Source: Euryodendron excelsum (Eukaryota > Streptophyta > Magnoliopsida > Ericales > Pentaphylacaceae). From it: a stretch of 64,000 nucleotides of DNA. Made by a program: the position numbers and the translations under genes. The notes beneath the pieces are model-generated. The model had not been told where the DNA came from. It was given only the letters and a program-made list of their open reading frames with translations, and did not search any database. The stretch covers positions 5,971,501-6,035,500 of the forward strand of contig CM065393.1 in the NCBI GenBank assembly GCA_033060915.1, written 5' to 3'. Shown one piece after another: positions 11,788 through 23,206 of the stretch; within the stretch, counting starts at the first letter, position 1, and each line of letters opens with the position of its first letter.

Positions 11788-12848
11788 TTAATTTCTGCAC
11801 TTCTTTAGCGTTCCTCGGAGCTTGGACATTCTGAATAATGCTGACCTGCTGTGGATCTGCTTCAATGCCCCTGTGTGTAACCAAGAATCCCAGGAATTCC
11901 CTGAACTAACCCCGAACACACACTTGGAGGTGTTAAGCCTCATTTTATACTGCTTCAGAATGTTGAATGCCACCGTCATATTCTCCAAATGGTAAGTGTC
12001 GATCTTACTCTTTACCACCATGTCATCGATGTAAACTTCCACGGTGCTGCCGATGTAGTCTTTAAACATTTTAGTGACCAGTCGTTGATAAGTGGCACCG
12101 GCATTGTTCAATCCGAAGGGTATTACCTTGTAGCAGAAGATACCCCTAGGGGTTATAAAGGCGGTTTTCTCTTGGCCGTTTTCATGGAGTGGGATCTGGT
12201 GATACCCACGATAAGCATCAAGAAAGCTCATCCTTTCGAAACCAGCAGTTGCATCCACTAGTTGGTCAATTTTGAGAAGAGGGAAAGGATCTTTGGGGCA
12301 TGCTTTATTCAGATCTTTGAAGTCAACACAGACTCTCCACTTGCCGTCCTTTTTCTTTACCACCACGGTGTTTGACAACCACCGCGGGTAATAGATTTCC
12401 CTTATCGCTCCAGCATCAAGGAGCTTTCAACTTCTTTTATGACAGCATCCATATGTTGCGTGACTACTCTCCTTCCCTTCAGGACCACAGGTCGGCACAG
12501 AGGGTCCACACTTAAGCTGTGGCAGGGGATCTTCACGTCGATTCCTGGCATGTCGTAAGGAGTCCAAGCGAAGATTTCAATATAGCTTGTCAGGAGCTCG
12601 ATCAATGAATTTTCTTCAGTCTTGGATAGGGAAGCACTTATCACTAAGTACTTTTCCTTTTGTTGATCTATATGGATTTTCTTCAGGTCATGAACGGATT
12701 TCTTTTCTGGTATCTGCCCAACGTCATCAATCGTGGGCGTGTTCTCGTGAAGCTCTATCATCTGCACTTTACCAGCTTTTGCTTTTGTTGCACATGCCGT
12801 AAGGAAGCACTGTTTAGCAGTAACTTGGTCCCCTCTTATCTCTTGCAC
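11788..12848 (-). pseudogene. Ty3/gypsy reverse transcriptase (pseudogene)
   Basis: The pieces 12848-12402 and 12378-11788 carry the start of RT. The first has the linker with 'EIFAWTPYDMPGID'. The second has 'VVVKKKDGKWRVCVDFKDLN', 'FLDAYRGYHQIPL', 'FCYKVIPFGLNNAGATYQRL' and the catalytic box 'VEVYIDDMVVKS', where the YxDD aspartates are present as YIDD. An in-frame stop separates the two, and a frameshift follows 'KCVFGV'. The core motifs are well kept despite the breaks. Confidence 0.9.
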
Positions 12849-12859
12849 CCCCTTTAAGG

Positions 12860-13361
12860 AGGGGAATCGAATCAGTTAATGGTAGAAGGATAGGATAGCC
12901 TTCATGAGGTGCAACCATGTTCGGCCCATGATTGCATTATATGGGGATGGTATGTTGACCACCAGGAATTCTATCTGCAGAGTATTTCCTCCCACCGTTA
13001 CAGGGATAGTTACCTTTCCAAGTGGCCAAACTAGGTTAGAGCTAAACCTAATCACTGGATTGAGTGAGGCCTAGAGGTCGGCATCCTTCAACTCTAACTT
13101 CTTGAACAGGTCGTAGTATATAATCTCGGAGGACCTCCCCAGATCAATGAGTAGCCTTTTCACGTCACAACCTGCCATACGTAGAGTCACAACCAGCGCG
13201 TCATTGTGGGGAGTCTGAACTCCCATGAAATCTTCATTAGCACAGGTTATGGCTGCAGTATCACTGCCCACCTTGACTTTCTTGAGAGGGGGGCTTATCT
13301 GCATCACCTCCCTCAAATGCATGGCTTTTTGAATATCAACCTGGTATTTGTGCCAGTTCAT
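12860..13361 (-). pseudogene. retropepsin-like protease region (pseudogene)
   Basis: Minus-strand text from 13361 reads 'THEDALVV'-like wording as 'PHNDALVVTLRMAGCDVKR', then 'LLIDLGRSSEIIYYDLFKKL'. The LIDLGSS-type box is the protease active-site loop, with DLG in place of DTG or DSG. After a stop near 13070 the frame continues with 'YNAIMGRTWL' and 'MKAILSFYH', the protease C-terminal pattern of Tat-type elements. Gag coding would be expected upstream but only about 90 bp remain before the nested LTR at 13455. Confidence 0.75.
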
Positions 13362-13969
13362 AGCTTTTGATTATGCCGATCCATTCACCCAGGCTAGTTC
13401 AGCTCTGTCTTCTTCCTGTGGGGGGTGCCTCTAGCCTTGGCTGCTCGACCTCCCTGTCATGCCCAGATTTTTCGCACTCGAGGAATACACACACAAACGG
13501 AAAAAAATATTGTACTCTCTCGTTAGAACTCACCCTCTTAGAAAAATGAGTGCGACTAGGTTTGAATGAAAAATTGGTTTGAATAAAGAGCTTTTGAAAA
13601 ACAATTTGGAGTCGCCACCTAAGTTGATTAAGGTGAGTTAGGTCACCTAAAAACTAAGCACAATTCGAAGACTACACTTAGGGGTTTTGAAAAAGATTTT
13701 AAAAATATCTCCTCAAAAAAGGGTTTTTAAGAAAATAGGTTGTTTGGCAACCTTTGAAAAATATTTAAGCCCTTTTTGAAAATAACTCCATTTTGGTCTT
13801 TTGAAATCAGTGATCTTAGGTTCGGAGGTTAGTTACGTGTAGGGAAGACGCACTAAGCCATCACCCTACCCCGCCTTTGCGATACCTACATGTCTATTTA
13901 CCCTAGATTCACCTATAAAAGTCTTCAACTAACAAATATCCAATCCTATCCACTTTAGAAAAGAATTTT

Positions 13970-15660
13970 TGAAAAGAAATTGACATGATGCATGATATGC
14001 AAGCGCAAGAAAAAGAGAATTGGAAAAATAGATTTGGGAATAGACTTGAAAAGAAATTAATTTGATTTAAAAATTAATTTGAAAAGATAGATTTGATTTT
14101 GAAAGAGAGTTTTGGAGATTGGAAATAGAGAATTGGAAATAGAAATTTGGAATTGGAAGTTTGAAATAGATCATGGAATTAGAAGTTGGAAAAAAGTTGT
14201 GGAATTGGAGATTTGAAAAAAGATTGTGACCGCACCTATGAGGGTTGCCAACGTATCCTTTTGGAGGAATCAGGTCAGTCGTAGTTCAGACAAGAGCCCG
14301 ATACAAAATAGAAGGTTTGATTGAAAAAAGAGATTTTGATTTGAAGAAAGGTTTGATTTGAACTTAGAATAGAAGATTGGAACTTGAAATTTGGAATTGA
14401 AAAGATTGGACTTTGATTTGGAAAGATAGAACTTAGAAGAAGGATTTGGACTTGTTTTGGAAAGATTGAGGTTTAGGAAACTTAGACTTAGGAAAGAGAG
14501 GATTTAGAACGGACTTGAAATTAAGAAAAATTTGACTCGAATGTTGGACTTGGAAGATTAGGAAAGTTGAAATTTAGGAAAGATTCGAATTAGGAAAGTT
14601 CCATTTTAGGAAAATTTTGAAATAGGAAAGGTTCGTTTTAGGAAAATGTCATTTTAGGAAAGTTTCGAATTAGGAAAGTTTTGATTAAGAAAGCTTCATT
14701 TTAAGAAAGGTTTTGAAATAAGAAAGTTTTGAATTTGGAATGTTTTGAAATAGGGAAGTTTTGAAAGTAAGAAAGTTTTGAGTTTAGAAAGTTTTAGATT
14801 TAGAAAGATTTGAAGTTTAGAAAAGTTTAGAATTTGGAAAGGGATGGAACTAGGAAAGGGTTGAATTAGGAAAGATTTGAAAGCTTAAAGTTTAAGGAAA
14901 GATTTAAAAATTTAAGTTTTGGAGACCTATGGTTTAGGAAGAGTGAATTAGGAAGGATTTGGATTTTGTTTCTAAGAAGAAGTGTTTTGATTTTATCTCC
15001 AATTGTCTCCAAAAAAGGAGGATTGTATCTAGTTTCCTAAACGGGAGATTGGATTTGGTTTCCTAAAGGGAAGATTAGATTTGGCATAGATTTGGGAAGG
15101 AAAAGTTTTAGAAACCTTAGATTTGGAAGACTATAGTTTTAACGTAGAAAAGAGGTTTTTGGAAACTTATGATTTTTTATGTACGAGGGAGAGATTTTGG
15201 AAACCTAAGTTTTAAGGTAAGAGTGGAAATCATGTTTTGAGAAAGGAAATTAGGGTTTTCTAATCGATGGCTCTAGGGTTTAACTTAGGCTCTAAGAAAA
15301 GAGATTTTTGGAAAGTGAGTTTTTGAAAAGGGAGATTTTTAAAAGGAAATCCTAGAGAGGAGTTTTTAGAAAGTGAATTTTGAAAAGAAAGTTTTTCGAA
15401 AGGGACTTTGGAAAGTAAAGTTGTGAGAGAGAATTTTCAGAAAGAGAGGTTTTGGAAGGAGATCTTAAAAAGGAGTTTTTGGAAAGCAAATTTTGAAAAG
15501 AGAGTTTTTGGAAAGGAGATTGGAGAGAGTTTTGGAAAATAGATTTTTGAAGGGAGTTTTTGAAAACAATTTTGGAAAGAAGATTGAGAAGAGTTTTTTG
15601 AAAATATATTGAAAAAGAAGTTTTTAGAAAGAGAGATTTTTGAAACAAAAGTTTTTAGAA
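13970..15660 (+). repeat. C-poor, purine-rich low-complexity tract of the giant LTR
   Basis: About 1.7 kb of irregular repeats of short words such as 'ttaggaaagttttgaa' and 'gatttggaa', with very few C residues on the plus strand. The same kind of tract occurs in copy A (1-600) and, complemented, in copy C (18800-20100). ORFs called here translate to repeated FxKxxFQ-like strings and are not genes. Confidence 0.65.
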
Positions 15661-16744
15661 AGTATATAAAATATCTCACTTCCCTAAAGCGATTCTAACC
15701 ATAAGAAGGTTAGAACCACTCTAAGATAATAGTTTTGAAAACAACAAGGATTTTGAAAATATGGACCATATCGGTCACTTTAAATGTAACACTTTCCTAA
15801 AGCAACCCTAGCTATGGAAAGGCTAGAACCACCTTAGGATTCTGGTTTTGAAAAAGAATATTTTGATGCAAGTTTTGAAAATAATTTTTGATGCAAGCTT
15901 TTGAAAACGAGTTTGAAAATGAATTTTAGAATAATGCAAGATCATGATATGCACAATGCAAGTTAAGGTCGTGAACATTCAAGGTTAAAGTATTCACCAT
16001 ATAATCAAAGGGGCCGAACCCACGTGGTCTGCGGTTAGACTAAAAGAAAGCCCCCGACACGGTGACCTTCCAATAGCCTAATCCTACACATGAACCGGGA
16101 AGTCCCTTGTTTCAAGCATACAAGAAAAAGGGGGAAAGAAGATAGGGGATTAAAATAGAAGAAAACCCAAGTGGGTTTAGAGAGAGAAGAGAGGGGGGGA
16201 GGGGGGAGTTGTATAAACTTAAATAGAGATCCTACCTTGTGTCTTGTTTATTTTGTTTTATTTTACGCACTTTGCTTTTCTTGCTTTGCTTCGGTCTTCG
16301 CTTCAGTCTTCGGGAACTTGTCTTCGAGAGCTTCAATTTACAGCACTTCAAGTCTTCAATGGAGGCTTTGGAGGCTAGTGTATGAGTATATGAGAGTGTG
16401 TATGAGTGTATAGGAGACTAGGGTTTGTGTATGGAGGCTAGGATTTGGAGAACCTAAAGGAGACTAGGGTTTTGTGAGGCTACAAGCTCTGTGTATCGAA
16501 AAGTAGGATTTTTAGACTGAGTTTGCGGACCTCTTTCACTCTGGAGGAGGCTTTGTATTTATAGAGAGAAGAATGACCTAGTGCCTGTTGCAGTGGCCCT
16601 AGGCCCAAAACCTTTTGGCCCCACTAGGAGTGGCACCAGCCACTTAGGAAAGTTTTAAGGTCGGCAAGCAACGTATCTGCAGAAGATTTAGGCGCCTGTA
16701 CTAATGACTACCATGTAATTTTTAGCCTGGCTTCATTAGGAGTG

Positions 16745-16792
16745 GTTCCGGAAGGTCCGGAAGGTCCGGAAAGGATTTAAAGGACCGGAAAT
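16745..16792 (+). repeat. short CCGGAAGGT tandem repeat
   Basis: Directly repeated 'ccggaaggt' units (three in a row, then degenerate 'ccggaaagg' and 'ccggaaatgg') lie in the distal part of copy B. Confidence 0.6.
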
Positions 16793-18114
16793 GGTTCGGA
16801 AGGCTGAAAAGGGACAGGAACCCTTAGAATAGAGTCCCGGAGGTATTTGACTTGAAAAATGAGGACAGAATGTGTCGGAAGGGTTGACCGGGCCATTAGG
16901 GACAAAACGGTCAACTAGGCCGGAGAGCTGTCGAGACGGATTTAGAATGTCCCGGAAGAAGACTCGAGATTTGAAAACATTATTTAGAATGTTCCCAAAG
17001 GTTACTGGTTTGATACCCAAAGCCGGTGTGGTTAGAAAAGGCGACCGGCCCACTAAGGGCAAAACAGTCATTTTGCACTGGGTTTATCCGAATTGACTCG
17101 AAATGAGATAAAGAAAGGTTGATAATAGTATAAGAAGCATTCTTGGAAGGTTACCGGTTTGATACCCAGAGCCGGTGTGGTCCCTAGGGCGCTCAGATGC
17201 CTAAGGGTAAAATGGTCATCTTGACCAGAAAGTCTCGAAAATGGCCCGAAGCTGATTAAAAGGCACCTAATCATGCCAGATTGCCTTTAAGACAATCTTA
17301 GAAGGGTGGACTTACCGTTCTGAGGACTTAGGTACTTTTTCGATAAACGTGCTGAAAAATGGCCCTAGGGGCAGTTTGGTCATTTTTCACCGAAGTGGGC
17401 TAGCAGGCACCGGTGTTGACCTAGGTTTTGAGTGTTTCGACCATTCTAACGGCGGTCCCGTGATACATGGGTTTGTTGGCAATTTCCTATATCGACCAGT
17501 TTGCGAGTACTTCCGCTACTCTAACGGTTGCGATGTTTGTGAGTACTTCCGCTACTCTGACTATTCGCAATCATTCCTAAGACTGCCTGATCTCAGAAAG
17601 TTGCTAAATAGACTTAGCACCTGAGGAATCAACTTTCTCAAAAGGCATGCCGAAACAGACATTTCTGCATTGGCGGGCTAGCAAGCGCCAAAGGTGGACT
17701 ACTCTACCATCTCAGGGACTTGGGTCTCGTCTCGGTCAACGGGTTTGAAGGGACTTACCGTTCCGAAGAGTTCACTTGAAAACGTGCCGGATTGGAGGGT
17801 CTTACCACCTTGAGGAATCAACTTTCTCGAAAGGTGTGCCGAATTTAATTGGAATTAGAATTGGAATTGGAATTGAAAAGGGGACTTACCGTCTTCGGAA
17901 AGACGTGCCTGTTGGAATTGGACCGAACATTACCCCCAAGGGCATTTTGGTCATTTTGCCTTTATTTGGGCCTGGCGGGCCCGCGAAGCGGTTTGATTGA
18001 CCGGATTAGACTTGAAAAGTTGATTTAAATTGGAATATGTCTATATTGACTTGAGTACAAGTCTAGACAGACTGTAGACTGGCGAGCAATCAAAAATAGG
18101 GTGCTTACACTCCC

Positions 18115-18184
18115 GTTCCATCTTCTCTCATCCGATGGCACAGACTCCTCTTCTCCCTAAGAAGCTGGTACTCATGTTTATTTG
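18115..18184 (-). pseudogene. 5' leader and residual gag start of the Tat-type element
   Basis: About 70 bp between the primer site and the nested copy B include a minus-strand ATG (ATGAGTACCAGC) with a short open stretch. No recognisable capsid or nucleocapsid motif occurs here or in the 90 bp on the other side of the nested insert, so most of gag has been lost. Confidence 0.4.
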
Positions 18185-18208
18185 GACATTCCCACAGACG
18201 GCACCAAT
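18185..18208 (-). other. primer-binding-site region of the Tat-type element
   Basis: On the minus strand the bases just after the LTR end (CACCTACA) read ATTGGTGCCGTCTGTGGGAA. A GGYGCCGTCTGTGGGAA-like sequence directly after the 5' LTR is common in plant Tat-type elements. The tRNA that would prime from it was not determined. Confidence 0.55.
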
Positions 18209-18782
18209 TGTAGGTGAGATTTTTTGGAAGGCCTAGCCGATCACTCAAACCAATATTGATAAGTTTCCAACCTGCTATAAAGAGACAAAGGAGTTAGAAT
18301 GGGTTGACCCTCTTTGGGCTGATCACACTCTAACAGTCAAGTTAGCAATCTCAACTGGGAATGAAGTAAAAATAATTAGTATGTATGGCTTAGTTGGATT
18401 GTTCATACCTTGCTTCTTCAAGATGCTGCGCTTTATATTGTAGTGTTCTCTGTCGAGCCCTACTCATGTAATCATGGCCTTCCTCATAGACTTATACTAG
18501 TTATAGTGGGTTGATCGGATGTAAGCATGGCCGTCGCGTGCTATATCTCTTTCGCACTGAATGCGGGTCCGTTCAACATTACATGCTGACAATAAAGCAT
18601 TGAATGCTCTGATATCCCTAACTCAGGTGACCCGATTCTTTGGGGGCCAGGTAGCCTTTCTATTTAGGCTTTCCTGGAGTATGGGCCTGAATTGCCCTAA
18701 TGAGGTCTGGGTTATTGCTGGCCCGCACAAATTCTCTTAGTATTTATTAAGCCTACCCTATTGGGTAGCGCTGGGGTATTTT
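18209..18782 (-). repeat. 5' LTR of the Tat-type element
   Basis: It matches 5510-6091 and starts TGTAGGTG on the plus strand. Similarity to the other LTR stops after GTATTTT at about 18782. The terminal GACCCACA seen at 6084-6091 and most of the expected CATAC duplication are absent, leaving 'ac' before copy C resumes. A small deletion at this outer edge would explain that. Confidence 0.8.
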
Positions 18783-20581
18783 ACCTTTCTAAAATAGTTT
18801 TGCAAATCCACCTCTTAAAAATTCTTTTTAAAGATTTACTTTCTAAAAACTCTTTATCTTGAAGTCCAAGTCAAAACCCTAGAGTCCATATTTAGAAAAC
18901 TTTTAGGTTTCTCACATAAAATCATCATTTTCTATTTGCATCAAATCATAGATTGTCAAAACCATTTTCTACATGAAATCATAGTTTTTCTAATTCTAAA
19001 GTCACATAAAATGATAGATTTTCAAAACCAAAAGCTTTCCAATTTCAAGTCAAATCAAATCTTATCCAAATAGGAAATCAAATCAAATATTCTATTTCTG
19101 GAAATAAAATCTAATCTTCTATTTTATAAAATAGAAATCAAATATTGCCTAATCCCAATTTTTTCTAATGTCAATCTTTCTTAATTTCAAAACCTTCCTT
19201 TTGCAAACCCTTCAAAAACAAAACTTTCATTTTTCAATTGAAATCCAATCTTTCCAATTCAAATGCATTACATAAACTCTAGGTTCTAGAATTGTTTAAA
19301 TTCCAAGTTGCTTCAAACCTAGCTCAAACCTTTTCAAACTCAACTTTCCAAATTCAATTCTTCTTAAACCAAATAATACCAAATTTCAATTTTTCAAATT
19401 CTAAATTTAAATCTTTCTAAATTCAAACCTTTTCTAAATCAAATCTTTTCTAAAATGGAAACTTTCGTAAAATAGAACTTTCCTAATTTGAAACTTTTCT
19501 AAAATTAAACTTTCTAAAATCGAACTTTTCAATTGCATTTTTAAACCCTAAGTCATCCCAAACCTTAGGATGCCAAAATCCTAGTTCAACCATAACCTTA
19601 AGTTAGAAAATTTCAACTCTTTTCTAAACCGAGTTGGTTTTCAAAACCCAATTCAAATCAAAATGATTTCAAAATTCAATTCAAACTTTTCAAAACAAGT
19701 TCAAGTTCACTTTTAAAGTTTAATTTCAAATTTAAGTTTTATTGAAGAGTCAATCCAAGTTCGATTTCAAATCAAAAACAATTTTAACTCAAAGTTCAAT
19801 TTTCAATATTTAAATCAGAGTTCAAATCAAATCTTTTTCAAGTTAAATTTTTCAAAGGCCCCAAAGTATCTTTTCAAATCAAACAAGACTCCAAAGTGTG
19901 TATTTTCAATCAGTCTCCAAGTCTGAACTACGATTGACCTGATTCTCAATAAAAGGATACGTAGACAACCCTCATGGGTGCGATCATAATCTTTTTTAAA
20001 ATTTTAATTATCTTTTTCAAAATCTCTCTCTGAATTTAAATTCTTTTCATGCACTTGCATATCATTCATCATATCATTTCTAAAGTGATGGCTCAAACCT
20101 CTTTCTAAAATTTTCAAAGTGGATATGATTAGACATTGAATAACTATAGATTCTAACTAAGTGAACCTAAATTGAAAAGACATGTAGGTGTCGCAAAGGC
20201 GGGATAAGGTGATAGCCTAGTGCATCTTCCCTATACGTAACCAACCTCCGAACCTAGAATCACCATTTTTGAAAGACCAAAATGAAGTTATTTTTAAAAA
20301 AGGTTTAAATCTTTTCAAAGATTGTCTATCTCTTAAGGAAGTTTTCCAAAATTTTTTTAAAAACCCTAAGTTTAATTTTTGGATTGTACTTAGTTTTAGG
20401 TGACCTAACTCACCTTAACAAAATTAAGTGGTGACTCCAAACTTTTTTTCAAAAACCTTTATTCAAATTAATTTCTAATTCAAACCTAATCGCACTCGTC
20501 TTTCTAGAAAGATGAGTTCTAACGAGATGGTACCGTATGTTTTTCACATATCATATCGAGTACGAAAATCGAAGCACGACA
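18783..20581 (-). mobile_element. right fragment of copy C of the giant LTR-like repeat
   Basis: Read on the minus strand from 20581 it starts TGTCGTGCTTCGATTTTCG, aligning with the copy B start TGTCATGCCCAGATTTTTCG. It continues with 'TCTCGTTAGAACTCA', 'GAGTGCGA' and 'TTAAGGTGAGTTAGGTCACC', as at 13518-13650. This end is intact. The other part of the same copy is 4146-5509. Confidence 0.75.
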
Positions 20582-20819
20582 AGAACTTAGGCATACAATA
20601 ACTATATCTAAATGATGCTGCCTGTAACCAAATGATAACCAAACAAAAAATGTGTAAATCAAACATCTCTTAATGAAATCACAACGCTCAAAATTACAGA
20701 TACAAAGCCTTCCTCCACACATCACCCACTTTCGAAAGTGATAAATCTTACCATTTGAGCATTGGCATGGCAATTAACAAAGAAAAATCATAATGTTAGA
20801 TTAAATATCAAAAACTATA
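20582..20819. other. unassigned spacer between copy C and the hAT element
   Basis: AT-rich unique-looking DNA of 238 bp. No coding, RNA or repeat signature was recognised. Confidence 0.4.
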
Positions 20820-23206
20820 GTTACCTGCAGTGGCGGAGCTAGAAACTTCATCTAGGGGGGGCACTCTTTAATCACAACCTTAAATTTTTTTATTTTTTTT
20901 TTTTTTGTAATCAACAACAATAAAAACAAACATAAACATTTTCAGGCAGAATAAACACAAAAATCTTATATATTCATTGATAAAGTTTCTAATGTATCCT
21001 TTTACAATTGACCCCGATGAGTTTTCATCTTTTGAAAGTTTTAAATGATAGTATTATTATCAATGCGTTCAAATATGTCTCTCTCTATGTATACAATCAA
21101 GCTATTTTTCATCCATTCATCACCCATTTGGTTGCGCAATCGATTCTTCACAATATTCATAACTAAAAATACCCTCTCAACAGTAGCAGTTGCAACCAGC
21201 AAAATTAATACCAAAGTCAAAAGCAAGTAAACTAATGGATACACCTTGTCCCTCCCAGTCTCCACCATTTTTTTAGCAAGATCACTAATTCCATTCAACA
21301 TTGAGAAGTCACTGCTAAACCGCATATCAATAACATAAGTATCAAGCTGATCATGAAGCACCAAAAACTCTTCTAAAGAAAACTCTGTATGATACAATTC
21401 GGCAAGACGGATTAGTTTTCTTTTGTCAAACTTAGAGAATAAGTAAGATGGACTCAAACATGCCACACAAAGAAGCAACTCAGTGCTGGACTCAGTAAAA
21501 CGAGCATTTAGTTCTTGAAGTTGCATATCTATGACTGTGTAAAATAGCTCCACTCGATAGTGATGTAAGTTTGTCATTTCCTAAGCTTTACTCCTTCTTC
21601 TCCCTCTTGTTATAAACATATCATCCATTTTGAGAAGATCAATTTCATGTTTTTCACAAAAGCATGAAACTTCATCAAGTAAATAACTCCACTCACTCTT
21701 CCTCATCTTTTGGAGTCTCTTTTTGAACACTTGAACTAAAGTCATAACATTCACAATATCCTGATCTTTTCTTTGTAATGCCAATGACAACTCACTTGTA
21801 ATTCATAGGATTGTTTTCATCAAATGAAGATTGAATACAAATTCAAAAGTTGTATGAAATGCAATAAGACATGTGCTTCTGCTCTTTGTTCTGAACTTGA
21901 ACCATTTTCTGAAATCATTTCAAGCACATCAATTACCGCTGAGAACATATTGATCAAGCTAATCAAAGTACTATAATGTGAGCCCCAACATGTATCACCC
22001 GGCCATTTAAGATCGGTTTCCTGATTTAAGCCTTGCCCACTTGAAAGTTGCCCTTTATTAAGTGCCTCGACAACTTTTGCAGCTTGTTTCTCCCTAAGAA
22101 TATCTTAACGTTTACATGAAGCTCCAATAGCATTCGCCACATTGCTAACCAAATTAAAGAGTAAGACAATCTTATAATGATTCTTTGTCACCGCCATAAG
22201 AGCTAATTGTAATCGATAAGCAAAGCAGTGAGCAAAATATTCACATGCACTTTCCTTCAGCATAAGTGTTTTAAGACCATTTAACTCACCTTGCATATTA
22301 TTAGCCCCATCATAACCTTGCCCACGCAATTTGGAAATACTCAATCTATGTCTACAAAACAGATCTTCTACAGCCTTCTTGAGTGAGAGTGCACTGGTAT
22401 TAGAAACATGGTCAATACCCTTAATGCACTCAATCACAAGTCCTTTTCTATCCACATATCGTATTACAATGGCCATTTGCTCCTTGGTTTCAAAACAGAA
22501 AAAAGTTTGTCTCCAAGATCTCTAATAATCACATTAATCGTTTCAGATGTAGCTACACTTACAATATCTTTTTGAATATTAGGGGCTATCAACTTAAGGT
22601 TTTGCAGAGCATTGTTCAATGTAACTGACTTGACCTTTTGATTGTGGTCCGCAAGAAACTTCAAAAGTTCAAGAAAATTTCCTTGGCTACTTGAATTTTT
22701 AGATTCATCATGGCCACGAAAGGCAAATCCTTGTTTTAGGAGAAACCGAACACAATCAACTGATGCATGCAATCGTGTTCGGTATTCAAGTCGAGCTTGG
22801 TCTGATTGCTTAACAAAAATTATTTGAATATGCTGATTTTGATTCAACAAGTCTTAACGTTTACTCAAAACTTGATTATGAGCACCATTGGGGCCTCCCA
22901 CATGAATGTCAAATTTATTTTTCTTCTTCCAATTTGAGAAACCCTCACCTACAAAAGATTCCCCACTCGCTTGATCTCCAATATCAAGTTTGAAAAGATA
23001 GCAACATAGACAAAATGCAGCATCTTTTGTCATACTATAGTCTAACCAAGAAGAAAATTCATTATACCAAGCCTCATTAAATCATCGTTCTTTTTGTCCA
23101 AATTTCTTTTGTGGAAAAGAATGACAATGAGACTGACAAGGACCCCTTTATAGATATGCTCTACGGATTTAGTCTTGATTAGTAGGATCATAATCCATAA
23201 TCCGAG

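Larger units (their letters stand above)
13455..18109 (+). mobile_element. complete 4.65 kb giant LTR-like element (copy B), probably a solo LTR
   Basis: It starts TGTCATGCCC and ends GGTGCTTACA, with the perfect 5-bp target duplication CTCCC at 13450-13454 and 18110-18114. TG...CA ends with a 5-bp duplication are the hallmark of LTR-retrotransposon integration. I see no pair of direct terminal repeats, no primer site and no coding domain, so it is best read as a solo LTR of an element with an unusually long LTR. Ogre/Tat relatives are known for LTRs of this size, but the assignment is inference. A TATA-like TATTTATAGAG at about 16556 suggests a plus-strand promoter. The orientation is relative, because no internal region is present. 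Confidence 0.75.
5510..18782 (-). mobile_element. degraded Tat-type Ty3/gypsy LTR retrotransposon, gag missing, interrupted by a nested LTR
   Basis: Two direct LTR copies (5510-6091 and 18209-18782) bound the element. Read on the minus strand the order is 5' LTR, primer-binding site, a short leader, [nested copy B 13455-18109], protease, RT, RNase H, integrase, a tandem-repeat region, an opposite-strand ORF, polypurine tract and 3' LTR. Protease-RT-RH-integrase is the Ty3/gypsy order, and an antisense ORF between pol and the 3' LTR is known from the Tat lineage. Without the nested insert it is about 8.6 kb. Almost no gag can fit between the leader and protease, so gag is deleted. Many stops and frameshifts show it is dead. 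The LTRs differ at roughly 11% of the first 195 positions by eye, mostly transitions. Confidence 0.85.

Noticed and set aside
15352..15679. Long minus-strand ORFs (98 and 80 codons) in copy B
   Set aside because: They consist of repeated FQKxxFQNS-like strings created by the low-complexity TTTTGGAAA tract and have no domain.
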